A stretch of DNA of 64,000 nucleotides. It comes from Kitasatospora sp. NBC_00240. Lineage in GTDB: Bacteria; Actinomycetota; Actinomycetes; Streptomycetales; Streptomycetaceae. The number at the start of each line of letters is the position of its first letter. Within the stretch, counting starts at the first letter, position 1. This document shows positions 20,064 through 29,085 of this stretch, piece after piece. The notes under the pieces were generated by a model. That model saw only the letters and a list, made by a program, of their open reading frames with translations. It was not told the DNA's origin and searched no databases. Where the stretch lies: NCBI RefSeq assembly GCF_026342405.1, contig NZ_JAPEMU010000001.1, forward strand, positions 1,116,001 through 1,180,000, given 5' to 3'. The position numbers and the translations under genes were made by a program.

Positions 20064-21503
20064 TCACCCCACGGCCCCGTCCCCGGCGGCGGGCGGCGCC
20101 GTGCCGGACGCCTCGGCAGGCGGCCCCGTGCCGGACGCCTCCACCGGCGGCCGGGCGGCGAACGGGACCAACGCGACCGTGGCCAGGGTGTAGAGCAGGA
20201 CGACGACGAAGGCGGAGCCGAACCCGCCGACGGCCACCAGCACGGCCAGCCCGACCGTTCCGCCGAGCCGCTGGGAGACGTTCAGCAGCCCGGCCGCCGC
20301 TCCGGTGAGCTCCGGCGGCGCGACCAGACCGGCCCGGGTGACGGCGGCGAAGGCCAGGCCGATGCCCAGGCCGAAGAGGCAGAGCGCGGGCAGCAGGCCC
20401 TCGGCGTAACCGCCGGGGGTGCGGCCGGCCAGCAGGGCGGCGCCCGCGACCGTGGCCGCGCTGCCCGCCAGCAACGCGGAGCGCGGCCCGGCGCGGGCCT
20501 CCAGCGGGGCGGCCAGCCGGGCGCCGGCGAAGACCAGCACGCTCCACGGCAGGAAGGCCAGCCCGGTCGCCGCCGGGCCGAGGCCGAGGCCGCGCTGCAG
20601 ATACTGGGTCAGCAGGTAGCCGGAGCCGAAACTGGTCGCGGAGAGCAGGGCCAGCAGGGCGTTGGCCGCGGCCCGGCGGCGGTCCGCCACCAGGGCGCGC
20701 GGCACCAGCGGCTGCGGGGCCCGGCGCTCGGCCACCACGAAGGCCGCCAGCAGCAGCGGCGCGGCGGCGGCCGGCGCCAGGGTGCCGGCGGACGTCCAGC
20801 CGCGCTCGGAGCCGTGCACGACGGCGTAGGTGAGCGCGAAGCAGCCGAGGGTGGCCAGCACCGCGCCCGGCACGTCGAAGCGGCCCGCTGTGCGCGGCGA
20901 CTCGGGGATGTGCCGCCGGGCCAGCAGGGCCGCGGTGGCGCCCGGCAGCACGGTCAGGAACATCACCGCCCGCCAGGACAGCGCGTCGGTGAGCACCCCG
21001 CCCAGCACCAGGCCGATCGCCCCGCCCACGCCGGACACCGCGCCGTACACGCCGACCGCCCGGGCCCGGGCCGGGCCGTCGAACAGGGTGCCGATCAGGG
21101 CGAGCGCGGTCGGGGAGGCGATGGCCCCGCCGACGCCCTGGACGGCGCGGGCGGCGATCAGGACGGTGCCGTCGGGGGCGGCGCCGGCGAGCAGGGAGGC
21201 CGCGGTGAAGGTCCACATCCCGGCGAGGAACATCCGCCGCCGGCCCAGGACGTCCCCTGAGCGGCCGCCGAGCAGGAGCAGGCCGCCGTAGGTGAGCACG
21301 TAGGCGTTCACCACCCAGGACAGCCCCGCGTCGGTGAACCCGAGGTCCTCCCGGAGCCGGGGCAGCGCGACGTTGACGGCGCTGGCGTCCAGCACCACCA
21401 TCAGCTGGCAGGCGGCCAGCGCCGCGAGCGCCGGTCCGGGGCGGGGCGCCGCGGGACCGCGGCCCGCCGGGCGGGGCCGGTGCTCGCGGGGCGGCGCGGT
21501 CAC
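20064..21503 (-). CDS. MFS drug:proton antiporter, DHA2 (EmrB/QacA) family
   Basis: A protein of 479 residues with roughly 14 hydrophobic segments. The first helix carries the DHA2 signature [11 protein letters not shown], and [10 protein letters not shown] is the motif-A-like loop. It is the likely exporter and self-resistance pump for the polyketide; no ABC exporter is visible in the window. The GTG start overlaps the stop of the upstream monooxygenase gene in a GTGA arrangement (21500-21503), so translation is probably coupled. A longer frame upstream is rejected because it runs through the monooxygenase gene. The Ala/Pro/Gly-rich C-terminal tail contains an imperfect repeat ([18 protein letters not shown]). 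Confidence 0.93.
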   Translation of the reverse strand: MTAPPREHRPRPAGRGPAAPRPGPALAALAACQLMVVLDASAVNVALPRLREDLGFTDAGLSWVVNAYVLTYGGLLLLGGRSGDVLGRRRMFLAGMWTFTAASLLAGAAPDGTVLIAARAVQGVGGAIASPTALALIGTLFDGPARARAVGVYGAVSGVGGAIGLVLGGVLTDALSWRAVMFLTVLPGATAALLARRHIPESPRTAGRFDVPGAVLATLGCFALTYAVVHGSERGWTSAGTLAPAAAAPLLLAAFVVAERRAPQPLVPRALVADRRRAAANALLALLSATSFGSGYLLTQYLQRGLGLGPAATGLAFLPWSVLVFAGARLAAPLEARAGPRSALLAGSAATVAGAALLAGRTPGGYAEGLLPALCLFGLGIGLAFAAVTRAGLVAPPELTGAAAGLLNVSQRLGGTVGLAVLVAVGGFGSAFVVVLLYTLATVALVPFAARPPVEASGTGPPAEASGTAPPAAGDGAVG

Positions 21504-22765
21504 CGGACGGCGCCGGGCTGCCGGGCACTCAGGCCGAGGTTCTCCCGCAGGGTGGCCCCCTCGGGGTAGGCCGTGCGCAGCACCCCGCGTTCCTGGAGGT
21601 GCGGCACCACCCGGTCGGTGAACTCGTCGAAGCCGACCGGGTTGAGGTGGCCGGCCAGGACATAGCCGTCGGCGGCGCCGGTCTGGACGTTCTCGTCGAT
21701 CCGGGCGGCGACCTCGGTGGGGGTGCCGACGAAGGTGTGCCGGAGCAGGCTGCGGATGGCGAGTTCGCGGATCGACAGCCCTTCGGCGGCGGCCCGGGCG
21801 TACATCGCCGCCGCAGGTGAGCCGGGCGGCCCGGCGGGCGGTGGCGGCGGGTCGTCGGGGTCGCGGCCGGACAGGTCGGCGCCCCATTGCTGCCCGATCC
21901 GGGTGAGGGCGACCGCCGGGGTCACCTGGCGCAGGGCCACCTCGCGGGAGCGCTCGGCGGCGTCCCGGGCGGTGTCGCCGAGGACGAACCCCGCGCCGGG
22001 CATCACCTTGAGCGAGTCCGGGTCGCGGCCCAGGGCCCGGGCCCGGGCGCGGATCGCGGTGCGGAACCGGCGCCCGTCGGCGGGCCGGTCGTGCAGCGAG
22101 AAGACGATGTCGGCGTGCCGCACCGCGAAGGCCTGTCCGTCGGCCGAGTCGCCGGCCTGTACGAGGACGGGGCGGCCCTGCGGCCCGGGCGGCAGGGTGA
22201 ACGTCCCCTCCAGGTCGATGTGGGTGCCCCGGTGCCGCTGCGGGGTGCTGGTGCCCCCGGCCCAGAGCGCGGTGGCCGCGCGGACGAACTCCTCGGCCCG
22301 GGCGTAGCGGTCGGCATGGGCGAGGTGGGCGCCGCGGCGGAAGTTCGCGCCGGCCTCGGGGTCGGCGGTGGTGACGATGTTCCAGCCCGCGCGGCCGGCC
22401 GAGAGGTGGTCGAGGGTGGCGATCTGGCGGGCGAGTTCGTACGGCTCGTTGTAGGTGCTGCTCATGGTCGGCACCAGGCCGATGTGCCGGGTGACGGCGG
22501 CCAGGGCGGACATCACGGTCGGACTGTGCGGCCGGCCGGCCACCTCCAGGTCGTCCAGCCGTCCGGCGTGCTCGCGCAGCCGCAGCGTCTCGGCGATCAG
22601 GAAGAAGTCGAAGCGGCCGCGCTCGGCGGTCCGCACGGCGTGCCGGAACGAGGCGAAGTCGATCTGGCTGCCGGAGCGGGGGTCGTCCCAGATGACCCAG
22701 ACGCTGTGCGGGAAGGTGGCGGCGAGCAGGACCTGACGGCGGGCGCCGGGCGGTGGTACGGGCAT
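21500..22765 (-). CDS. Luciferase-like FMN-dependent monooxygenase (NtaA/SnaA/DszA type)
   Basis: An LLM-class flavin monooxygenase of 421 residues. Family segments visible are HSVWVIWDDPRSGSQIDF near the N-terminus, SSTYNEPYELARQIATLD, then HLSAGRAGWNIVTT and RPVLVQAGDSADGQAFA. Members use FMNH2 supplied by a separate reductase for Baeyer-Villiger or hydroxylation reactions. A reductase gene is present at 52356. In the neoabyssomicin pathway a comparable pair (AbmE2/AbmZ) has been reported as a two-component Baeyer-Villiger enzyme, which makes lactone-type modification a reasonable prediction. ATG 22765 has AGGAG seven bases upstream. It is co-transcribed with the second monooxygenase and the transporter. 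Confidence 0.93.
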   Translation of the reverse strand: MPVPPPGARRQVLLAATFPHSVWVIWDDPRSGSQIDFASFRHAVRTAERGRFDFFLIAETLRLREHAGRLDDLEVAGRPHSPTVMSALAAVTRHIGLVPTMSSTYNEPYELARQIATLDHLSAGRAGWNIVTTADPEAGANFRRGAHLAHADRYARAEEFVRAATALWAGGTSTPQRHRGTHIDLEGTFTLPPGPQGRPVLVQAGDSADGQAFAVRHADIVFSLHDRPADGRRFRTAIRARARALGRDPDSLKVMPGAGFVLGDTARDAAERSREVALRQVTPAVALTRIGQQWGADLSGRDPDDPPPPPAGPPGSPAAAMYARAAAEGLSIRELAIRSLLRHTFVGTPTEVAARIDENVQTGAADGYVLAGHLNPVGFDEFTDRVVPHLQERGVLRTAYPEGATLRENLGLSARQPGAVR

Positions 22766-22811
22766 CGGGGGCTCCTGTGGGCCGGGCGGCGGACGCGGTC
22801 GGTGGGCAGGA

Positions 22812-23888
22812 TCAGCGGCCGGGGCGGGCGGCGGGGCGGGGCAGGCCGAGGCGGGCGCGGAGGGTGTCGGCGTCGCGGCGGCGGCGGAAGGCGCCGCGTG
22901 CCTGGAGGGCGGGCACCACACCCCGGGTGACGGCGGGCAGGTCCTGGTCGACGGAGGCGGGCAGCAACCGGACGCCGTCCAGCCCGGCGGCCCGCCAGCG
23001 GAGCAGTGCGGCGGCCAGCGCCTCGGGCGTGCCGGCGAACGCGCCGGGGCCGTCCGGGCGGCGGGCGGCGGCCCGGCGCGGGTCCCCGTCGAGGGCGACC
23101 GGCAGGTCGGCGAAGACCAGCAGGGGCGGGCCGGGCCGGGCGGCGGCGGCCTCGGCGGCGCGCAGCAGGGCGGCCTGTTCGCGGGCGTCGTCCGGGTCGG
23201 CGGCCGTCAGCAGCGCCAGATCCGCGCTGCGGACGGCGAGCCGGCGGGAGCCCTCGTCCCGGACGGCGACCAGCACGGGCGGCTGCCCCTGCGGCGGACG
23301 CGGGGTGACGGACGGGCCGCGGACGGCGAAGCGCGGGCCCCGGTGGGCGACGGGCCTGATCCGGGCGCGGTCCAGGAACAGGCCCCGGGCGGTGTCGCGG
23401 ATCTCGGCGCCGTCCTCCCAGGAGTCCCAGAGCGCGCGGATCACCTCGACGGCCTCCGCGGTCTCGTCGAGCCGCTCCTCGGCGGTGCCTCCGGTGCGGC
23501 CCACCGTCCCGTCCTCGGCCCGGTCCAGGCCGGCCCTGACCAGGCAGCCGGCCCGGCCGGTGGTGACGAAGTCCAAAGTCGCGACGGCGGTCGAGAGGTG
23601 GAACGGTTCGCTGTGCGTCGGGGTGACGGTCGGCACGATCCCGATCCACCGGGTCAGCGCCCCGAGCGCGGCGCCGAGTTGGACGGCTTCCGGGCGGGCA
23701 CCGCCACCGGGCGGGGGCGCGTGGGCGTCGTCCAGGGTCAGCAGGTCGAGCAGTCCCCGCTCGGCCTCGGCCGCCCGGCCCGCCCAGACCGCCGCCGGCG
23801 CGGGCACGGCGGGTGGCGGCTCGCCACCGGGTGCCCCGTCCAGAGCGACCGCCAGGTGCAGCGCAGTACCGACGTCCACGAAACCCAC
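22812..23888 (-). CDS. Second luciferase-like flavin-dependent oxidoreductase, divergent
   Basis: A shorter LLM-fold relative of the downstream gene, 358 residues. TRWIGIVPTVTPTHSEPFHL and ATLDFVTTGRAG are recognisable. The usual GGRAGWNIVTS stretch has become TGRAGCLVRAG, and the middle of the protein is condensed and Ala/Arg-rich. It may be a true monooxygenase with another substrate, or a partner subunit. GTG 23888 was chosen for the GGGGGAG six bases upstream, where homology begins; the frame is open to 23963. Forty-six bases separate it from the next monooxygenase gene, so it heads a three-gene unit with the transporter. Confidence 0.82.
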   Translation of the reverse strand: MGFVDVGTALHLAVALDGAPGGEPPPAVPAPAAVWAGRAAEAERGLLDLLTLDDAHAPPPGGGARPEAVQLGAALGALTRWIGIVPTVTPTHSEPFHLSTAVATLDFVTTGRAGCLVRAGLDRAEDGTVGRTGGTAEERLDETAEAVEVIRALWDSWEDGAEIRDTARGLFLDRARIRPVAHRGPRFAVRGPSVTPRPPQGQPPVLVAVRDEGSRRLAVRSADLALLTAADPDDAREQAALLRAAEAAAARPGPPLLVFADLPVALDGDPRRAAARRPDGPGAFAGTPEALAAALLRWRAAGLDGVRLLPASVDQDLPAVTRGVVPALQARGAFRRRRDADTLRARLGLPRPAARPGR

Positions 23889-24001
23889 CGTGCTCTCCCC
23901 CGGCCGCGCAGCGACGGGATGCTCCTTGCCGCCCGTCCCCGGCGGGCGGGGGCAGCGCAGCACGGGACGCTAGCCGGGGAGCGGGAGCGCGGACAATCAC
24001 C

Positions 24002-24029
24002 GTTCAGAGCCGCTTCAGCGGGACTTCAG
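24002..24029. promoter_or_regulatory. Putative SARP box: three repeats at 11-bp spacing
   Basis: gttcag (24002), cttcag (24013) and cttcag (24024) are spaced exactly 11 bp. They lie 114-141 bases upstream of the monooxygenase-transporter unit and just after the LuxR gene stop. Relative to that unit they read CTGAA, opposite to the other boxes. Confidence 0.55.
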
Positions 24030-24107
24030 CAGGGCCTGGGCACAGGTCCGGCCGGGCCGGGGCGGCCCGGGGAGCCGGCGGTGGTGACCGGCGTCCCGGG
24101 CCGCCCG

Positions 24108-25862
24108 TCAGGCCGCCGACTGCACGACCATCCGGACCAGGGCGGCCCGGGAGCCGATGCCCAGCTTCCGGTAGGTGCGGGCGAGGTGGACCTCGACGGT
24201 GCGGGCACTGAGGCCGAGCCGGTCGGCGATCTCGCGGGTCCGCAGGCCGGTGCCGACCAGCTCCGCGATCTCGCGTTCGCGGCCGGTGAGCGCGGAGAGC
24301 GCCGCGTCGCCGGCGGGTTCCGAGCGGGCCGCGGGCAGCGCCCGGACGGCCCGGCGGCCGGTGCCGCCGGCCGGGCGGGGCCGCGCGGCGGCCTCGCCGG
24401 TCGCCGGGGCGTCCGCCCGCACCTCACGGTCCGCCCGGGCCGGGCGGCCCCGGCGCTCCACGTGGCCGAGCCGGGCCGCCGTCTCGGCGAGCAGGGCGCG
24501 TGAGCCGGTCCGGGCGGCCACCTCGGCCGCCGTGTCCAGCAGTTCGCGGGCGACCCGGTGGCCGGGATCGGTCGCCTGGCCGGCCCGGTCGACGGCCGCC
24601 AGGGCCGTGGAGAGCCAGTGGCCGGCCAGCGCGAGGTCGCCGCCGCGCAGGGCGGCCCGCGCCGCGGCGGTGAGGACCGCCGCGTCCTGCGGGTCCCGGC
24701 CGGGGGTGGCCCGTTCGGTGTGCAGGGCGCGCCGTTCGACCGGGGCGCCGCGCGCGGCGAGCACGGCGATGGCCCTGCGGTGCGCGGCCTCCCGCCAGCA
24801 GGCGTCGGTGCCGTCGTACACCAGCCAGCGCACCAGCGGATGCCGGAAAACGCTGCGCGTGGTGCCGAACAGCGGGCGCAGCAGGTCGACCCGGCGCAGC
24901 CCGTCGAGCAGGCGGCAGACCTCCGGCTCGGGGAGTCCGGCGACAGCGGCGACCGCGCCGGCGTCGATGTCGTCGCCGAGCACGGAGGCCGCGGCGAGGA
25001 CGGTCTGCTGCTGCGGGTCGAGGACGCTGAGCTCGGTCACCAGGTGGCGGGCGAGCACATCGGGAAGGCCCGCGTCGGCCGGGAGTCCGCGCAGGTCGGC
25101 GAGCAGGCCGTCGGGGCGGCCCACCTGCCGGCCGGGGCAGATCCGGGCGAGCGCCTGCAGGTAGAGCGGGTTGCCGTGGGCGTCCCGGTGCAGGAGGCGC
25201 AGCCGCGGATCGGTGGCGTTCAGGTCGAGCAGGTCGGCGGCCTGGGTGAGGCCGAGCGGGGCGAGTTCGGTCCGCCGGACGGTGCCGAGCTGGCTGCCGC
25301 GGGCGAGGGTGGCGCGCAGCCGTTCCGGGGCCTGCCGGGGCCGGTAGGAGACGACCAGGGCGAGCGGCGCGCTCACCGGCCAGCGCACCAGCCGGTCGAG
25401 CAGCGCGAGTGACGCCGGGTCGGCGGCGTGCACGTCGTCCAGCACGATCAACAGTCCGCGACAGGTGTGCTGTTCGAGGAGTGCGCGTAACCGCTCCGGC
25501 GTGGGGCACCCGGTGCCGTCGTCCACGGAGGTGGCGATGCGGCGGATCACCGCGAGCAGTTCCTCGCGCAGCCCGGCACGGTCGGCGAGGCCGAGCCAGC
25601 CGCGCAGCACCTGGATGAAGAGGCTTCCCGGCAGGTCCTGTTCGGCCGGGTCGGCGAGGCCTCTCAGGACGGTGAAGCCGCGTCCCGCGGCGGTCTCGGC
25701 GAGCCCGGCGAGCAGCCTGGTCTTGCCGCTGCCCGGGTCGCCGGCGAGTTCGACGGCGGACGCCCGTCCGTCGGCCACGTCGTCGAGGACGGCGAGGAGT
25801 TGACGGTTCTCGGTCTGCCGGACGGTTTCGGTTCGGATGCAGATGTCTCGGACTGCGATCAC
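24108..25862 (-). CDS. LuxR-family ATP-binding transcriptional regulator (small LAL type)
   Basis: A protein of 584 residues. A P-loop GDPGSGKT is at 41-48, and a Walker B-like VLDDVHAAD lies near 139-147. The C-terminal 60 residues are a LuxR/FixJ helix-turn-helix (LTGREREIAELV, then TREIADRLGLSARTVEVHL). LAL regulators are usually near 900 residues, so this is a short form with a reduced helical middle. It is probably a pathway activator working with the SARP; the abyssomicin cluster has a LuxR-type AbyH. The GTG start has GGAGG about twelve bases upstream, rather far. It is divergent from the acetyltransferase gene across 208 bp. Confidence 0.92.
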   Translation of the reverse strand: MIAVRDICIRTETVRQTENRQLLAVLDDVADGRASAVELAGDPGSGKTRLLAGLAETAAGRGFTVLRGLADPAEQDLPGSLFIQVLRGWLGLADRAGLREELLAVIRRIATSVDDGTGCPTPERLRALLEQHTCRGLLIVLDDVHAADPASLALLDRLVRWPVSAPLALVVSYRPRQAPERLRATLARGSQLGTVRRTELAPLGLTQAADLLDLNATDPRLRLLHRDAHGNPLYLQALARICPGRQVGRPDGLLADLRGLPADAGLPDVLARHLVTELSVLDPQQQTVLAAASVLGDDIDAGAVAAVAGLPEPEVCRLLDGLRRVDLLRPLFGTTRSVFRHPLVRWLVYDGTDACWREAAHRRAIAVLAARGAPVERRALHTERATPGRDPQDAAVLTAAARAALRGGDLALAGHWLSTALAAVDRAGQATDPGHRVARELLDTAAEVAARTGSRALLAETAARLGHVERRGRPARADREVRADAPATGEAAARPRPAGGTGRRAVRALPAARSEPAGDAALSALTGREREIAELVGTGLRTREIADRLGLSARTVEVHLARTYRKLGIGSRAALVRMVVQSAA

Positions 25863-26003
25863 GGCTGGGTCATCCCTCCCCCGGTGCCCGGCGGAGCTGG
25901 CGGGTCCGCCCGAGGCTGCTTTCGATCGTAGCCACGCCCAGCGGCCACCCGGACGGATGACACAAGGATTTCACAGTCGCCGGTCTCGGACCGGCCACCG
26001 GGA

Positions 26004-26019
26004 TTCAGTCACCGATTAG
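26004..26019. promoter_or_regulatory. Putative SARP box: two repeats at 11-bp spacing
   Basis: ttcag (26004) and attag (26015) are 11 bp apart, 52-67 bases upstream of the tetronate acetyltransferase, in the TTCAG orientation toward it. This is the weakest of the boxes because only two short elements are present. Confidence 0.35.
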
Positions 26020-26070
26020 CCCGTTGCGTCAGGCTCGGCACCTCTGCCGGTACGACGGAGGGATCATCCC

Positions 26071-26898
26071 ATGGGCAGTCCGACCGGGCGCGCACCCCAG
26101 CTCGCGCCGCCACCGCGGGAGCGGCGGCACACCTTGTTCTTCCTGGAGGCGATCCGGGACTTCTCCCCGGTGTTTCTGGACACCGAGATCGACGCGACCA
26201 GGCTGCTGGCCGACCGGGAACGGGCGCGGGCCGACGGGCTGCGGCGATCGGTGGCCGGCTACGTGCTGGTGGCCGCCGGCGGTGTGCTGGCCCGTCACCC
26301 GGAGGCCAACGCGGCCTACCGGGGCGGGCTGCGCCCCAGGCTGGCCAGGTTCTCCACGGTGGCCGGGAAGATCACCCTGGACCGCACCCTGGACGGCACC
26401 CGGGTGGTGCTCTCCACCGTGGTGCCCGAACCCCACACGGCGGGGCTCGCCGAGGTGCAGCGCCGGCTGGACCGGGTCCGGGACGGCGATCCGGCCGAAC
26501 TGCCGGAGTTCGCCGGGATCCGGGCCCTGCACTCGCTGCCCTGGCTGCGCGGCCGGTGGCGGTTCGCCCGCGCGGCCCGTGACCTGACCCTGCGTCCGCT
26601 GATCACCGGCACCTTCGCGGTGACCTCGCTGGGCCACCGGCCGGTGGACGGCTTCCACTCGGTGGGCGGCACCACGATCACCCTCGGCGTCGGCCGGATC
26701 GTCGAGCGGCCGGTGGTTCGCGACGGCGCGATCGTCGCCGCTCCGGTGCTGCGGCTCAGCCTGGCCTTCGACCACCGGGTGATCGACGGCGCGGAGGCCG
26801 CCGACGTGCTGGCCGAGATCCGCGAGGCGCTTCAGGAGTGGCCGGCCCCGGCGGGCGCACCGGACCGGCCGCAGGCCGACGCCCGGTCCGCCCGGTGA
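26071..26898 (+). CDS. abyA4: Tetronate hydroxymethyl O-acetyltransferase, AbyA4 type (2-oxoacid dehydrogenase acyltransferase fold)
   Basis: A stand-alone E2-type catalytic domain of 275 residues with no lipoyl or subunit-binding domain. The active-site motif is LAFDHRVIDG with His235 and Asp239, and TGTFAVTSLGHRPVDGFHS is the matching beta-core segment. In agglomerin and abyssomicin pathways (Agg4, AbyA4) such enzymes acetylate the primary alcohol of the new tetronate, making a leaving group. The next gene encodes the partner that eliminates acetate, which supports this role strongly. The ATG start has a weak gagggatc site just upstream. It is divergent from the LuxR gene. Confidence 0.92.
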   Translation: MGSPTGRAPQLAPPPRERRHTLFFLEAIRDFSPVFLDTEIDATRLLADRERARADGLRRSVAGYVLVAAGGVLARHPEANAAYRGGLRPRLARFSTVAGKITLDRTLDGTRVVLSTVVPEPHTAGLAEVQRRLDRVRDGDPAELPEFAGIRALHSLPWLRGRWRFARAARDLTLRPLITGTFAVTSLGHRPVDGFHSVGGTTITLGVGRIVERPVVRDGAIVAAPVLRLSLAFDHRVIDGAEAADVLAEIREALQEWPAPAGAPDRPQADARSAR

Positions 26899-26953
26899 GC
26901 GGGGCGGGGCAGGGGGCCGGCGGCACGGGCGGACGGCGCAGGCAGGGACGGGA

Positions 26954-28063
26954 ATGACGAGCGGAGTGCACAGGGTGACCAGCAAGGCGCCGGCGAACGA
27001 CCTCGCCGAGCTCAAGCAGTTCGTGGTGGCACAGGCCACCTCGCAGGGCATCACCCCCGAGCAGTACGGGGCGGTGCTGGACGGCGTGGTCGACGACGGC
27101 GACGGCGGCCCCGGCTCCTGGGTGCGGGGCTGGACGGAGGCCGGGGAGCGGCTGGAGAAGGAGGGCAGGCTGCTGGAGGCCGGTCGCTTCTACACCATGG
27201 CGCGCTTCCCGTACCCGTCCGGCTCCGCGCGCCGGGAGGCCGAGGAGCGGGCCCGCGCCGTGTTCTCCCGCTGGGCGTCGGGCTTCCCCGGCATCGAGCG
27301 GCTGGAGGTGCCGACGCCCGCGGGCCCGGTGGCCGCCTGGGCGGGCGGGTTGTCGGCGGAGGACCCCAAGCCGCTGCTGCTGATGTCCGGCGGGATCATC
27401 AGCCTCAAGGAGCAGTGGGCGCCGGTGCTGCTCCAACTGGCCGAGTTCGGCCTGGCCGGGGTGGTCACCGAGATGCCGGGGGTGGGTGAGAACCCGCTCC
27501 CGTACGACCTGTCGGCGCCCGCGCTGCTGCCCGCCGTCCTGGACGCGGTCGCCGGACGGGCCGACACCTCGCGGACGTACGCGCTGGCGCTGAGCTTCAG
27601 CGGCAACCTGGCCCTGCACGCCGCGCTGGGCGACCGCCGGATCCGCGGCATCGTCGGCGCGGGCCTGCCGGTGCACGACTTCTTCACCGACCGGGCCTGG
27701 CGCGCCACCGTCCCCCGGGTCACCGTGGACACCCTGGCGCACCTCGCCCGCACCCACCCCGACCGGGTTTTCGAGGAACTGGGCCCGCTGGCCCTGGACC
27801 ACCGGCGGCTGAGCGCGGTGGACATCCCCGTCGCGCTGGTCGCCAGCGCCCGCGACGAGATCATCCCGCCGTCGGACACCGAGCGTCTGCGGCGCTCGGT
27901 GCGCAGCCTGCGGCTGCGGGTGCACGACGACGTCCACGGCTCCCCCGGGTACTTCCCGCAGACCCGGCTGTGGACCTTGCTGACCGTCCTGCGGATGACC
28001 GGGGACCGGCTCCCGCAACGCCTCGCACTCGCCGAACAGTTGCGAACCCTCGACCGGGGGTGA
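26954..28063 (+). CDS. abyA5: Acetate-eliminating alpha/beta hydrolase, AbyA5 type (FrsA-like)
   Basis: A protein of 369 residues with a helical N-terminal third and a C-terminal alpha/beta-hydrolase core. The nucleophile elbow reads ALALSFSGNLAL (Ser214 or Ser216) instead of a standard GxSxG. The acid and base may be in ASARDEIIPPSD and DDVHGSPGYF. Agg5/AbyA5 enzymes remove acetate from the acetylated tetronate to give the exocyclic methylene, the dienophile for spirocyclisation. It follows the acetyltransferase by 55 bases in one unit. ATG 26954 follows gggacggga; a GTG at 26975 behind GGAG is a possible alternative start. Confidence 0.9.
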   Translation: MTSGVHRVTSKAPANDLAELKQFVVAQATSQGITPEQYGAVLDGVVDDGDGGPGSWVRGWTEAGERLEKEGRLLEAGRFYTMARFPYPSGSARREAEERARAVFSRWASGFPGIERLEVPTPAGPVAAWAGGLSAEDPKPLLLMSGGIISLKEQWAPVLLQLAEFGLAGVVTEMPGVGENPLPYDLSAPALLPAVLDAVAGRADTSRTYALALSFSGNLALHAALGDRRIRGIVGAGLPVHDFFTDRAWRATVPRVTVDTLAHLARTHPDRVFEELGPLALDHRRLSAVDIPVALVASARDEIIPPSDTERLRRSVRSLRLRVHDDVHGSPGYFPQTRLWTLLTVLRMTGDRLPQRLALAEQLRTLDRG

Positions 28064-28076
28064 TCCTGGTCACGTG

Positions 28077-28105
28077 CCCCGTACGTACCCCCGGTACGCA
28101 CGGGG
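28077..28105. promoter_or_regulatory. Inverted repeat between AbyA5-like and SARP genes
   Basis: Arms ccccgtacgtacc (28077-28089) and ggtacgcacgggg (28093-28105) match at 12 of 13 positions around a three-base spacer. It starts 14 bases after the hydrolase stop and 93 bases before the SARP start. It could be a terminator or, given its TACGTAC core, an operator for a TetR-type repressor controlling the SARP gene. Confidence 0.6.
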
Positions 28106-28197
28106 CCCGGGTCGCTACGTATACGTGAATACGCTGATGCGCCATGCCGTCCGGCGCGACAACCTGAGGTGGCCGACACACACTCAGGGAGTCCGCA

Positions 28198-29085
28198 TTG
28201 AGATACGAAATTCTCGGAAGCCTGCGCGTCGACACCGGGAGCAGCACCTCGACCGTCAACGCCCGGAACATGGAGGTCGTCCTGGCGACCCTGCTGGTCA
28301 GGGCGGAGGAAGTGGTCCCGATACCGCAGCTCGGCCACGAGATCTGGGGTGATGCCCCACCCCGCCGCCATCTGGCCGCCATCCACGTCTACATCTCGCA
28401 ACTGCGCAAGCTGCTGGCCGACGCCGACCGGCCGGAGAGTGTCATCGCCACCCGCTCCCCCGGGTACGTCCTGCGGCTGGGCCCGAGCGACCGGCTGGAC
28501 TCCGAGGAGTTCCAGCAGTTGATGCAGAGCGGGCGGAAGGCCGCCCGGGCCGGGCGGCCGGAGGAGGCCGCCGTCGCCTTCGAGGCGGCGCTGGAACTGT
28601 GGCGCGGACCCGCGCTCGGCGACCTGCGGGCCGGCCCGATCCTGGAGGGCTTCACCACCTGGGCCGAGGAGGCCCGGCTGGAGTGCGTCGGCATGCACAT
28701 CGACGCCGGGCTGGCCTCCGGGCGGCACCGTGAACTGATCGGCCGGCTCTACTCGCTGGTCGCCGAGCACCCGCTGCACGAGGCTTTCCACCGTCAGCTG
28801 ATGATCGCGCTGTACCGCTCGGAGCGGCAGGCGGACGCGCTGCGGGTGTACCGCTCGGCGCACCGCATCCTCACCGCCGAGCTGGGCATCGAACCCGGCC
28901 GGGCGCTGCGTGAGGTGCAGCGCGCGATCCTGGCCGGCGACCACCGCCTCGACCTGGCCGGCCCCCCGCGGGCCGACCGGGCGGAGCAGCCTGCGGACCT
29001 CGACGACCGGGCCGACCTCATCGAACGAACCGTCGCCCGCCGCACGGCCGGCGACGCCCGCACCGGACGCCGGGAGGCGGCATGA
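28198..29085 (+). CDS. SARP-family pathway-specific activator
   Basis: A protein of 295 residues. An OmpR-type winged helix lies near 1-90 (MRYEILGSLRV start, HVYISQLRKLL, RSPGYVLRL), and a BTAD helical domain runs to about 240 (ELWRGPALGDL, RLEC..., EHPLHEAFHRQLMIALYRS, ELGIEPG). This is the complete short SARP layout found in many antibiotic clusters. The TTG start has AGGGAG upstream at good spacing. It is the natural candidate for binding the TTCAG/TTTAG repeats phased at 11 or 22 bp across the cluster. Its stop overlaps the thioesterase start (ATGA), so the two are coupled. No TTA codon was noticed in it. Confidence 0.95.
   Translation: MRYEILGSLRVDTGSSTSTVNARNMEVVLATLLVRAEEVVPIPQLGHEIWGDAPPRRHLAAIHVYISQLRKLLADADRPESVIATRSPGYVLRLGPSDRLDSEEFQQLMQSGRKAARAGRPEEAAVAFEAALELWRGPALGDLRAGPILEGFTTWAEEARLECVGMHIDAGLASGRHRELIGRLYSLVAEHPLHEAFHRQLMIALYRSERQADALRVYRSAHRILTAELGIEPGRALREVQRAILAGDHRLDLAGPPRADRAEQPADLDDRADLIERTVARRTAGDARTGRREAA

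Noticed and set aside
21504..21887. Extended N-terminus of the MFS transporter to 21887
   Set aside because: The segment is Arg/Pro/Ala-rich shadow of the monooxygenase gene. GTG 21503 in the GTGA overlap gives a normal DHA2 protein.
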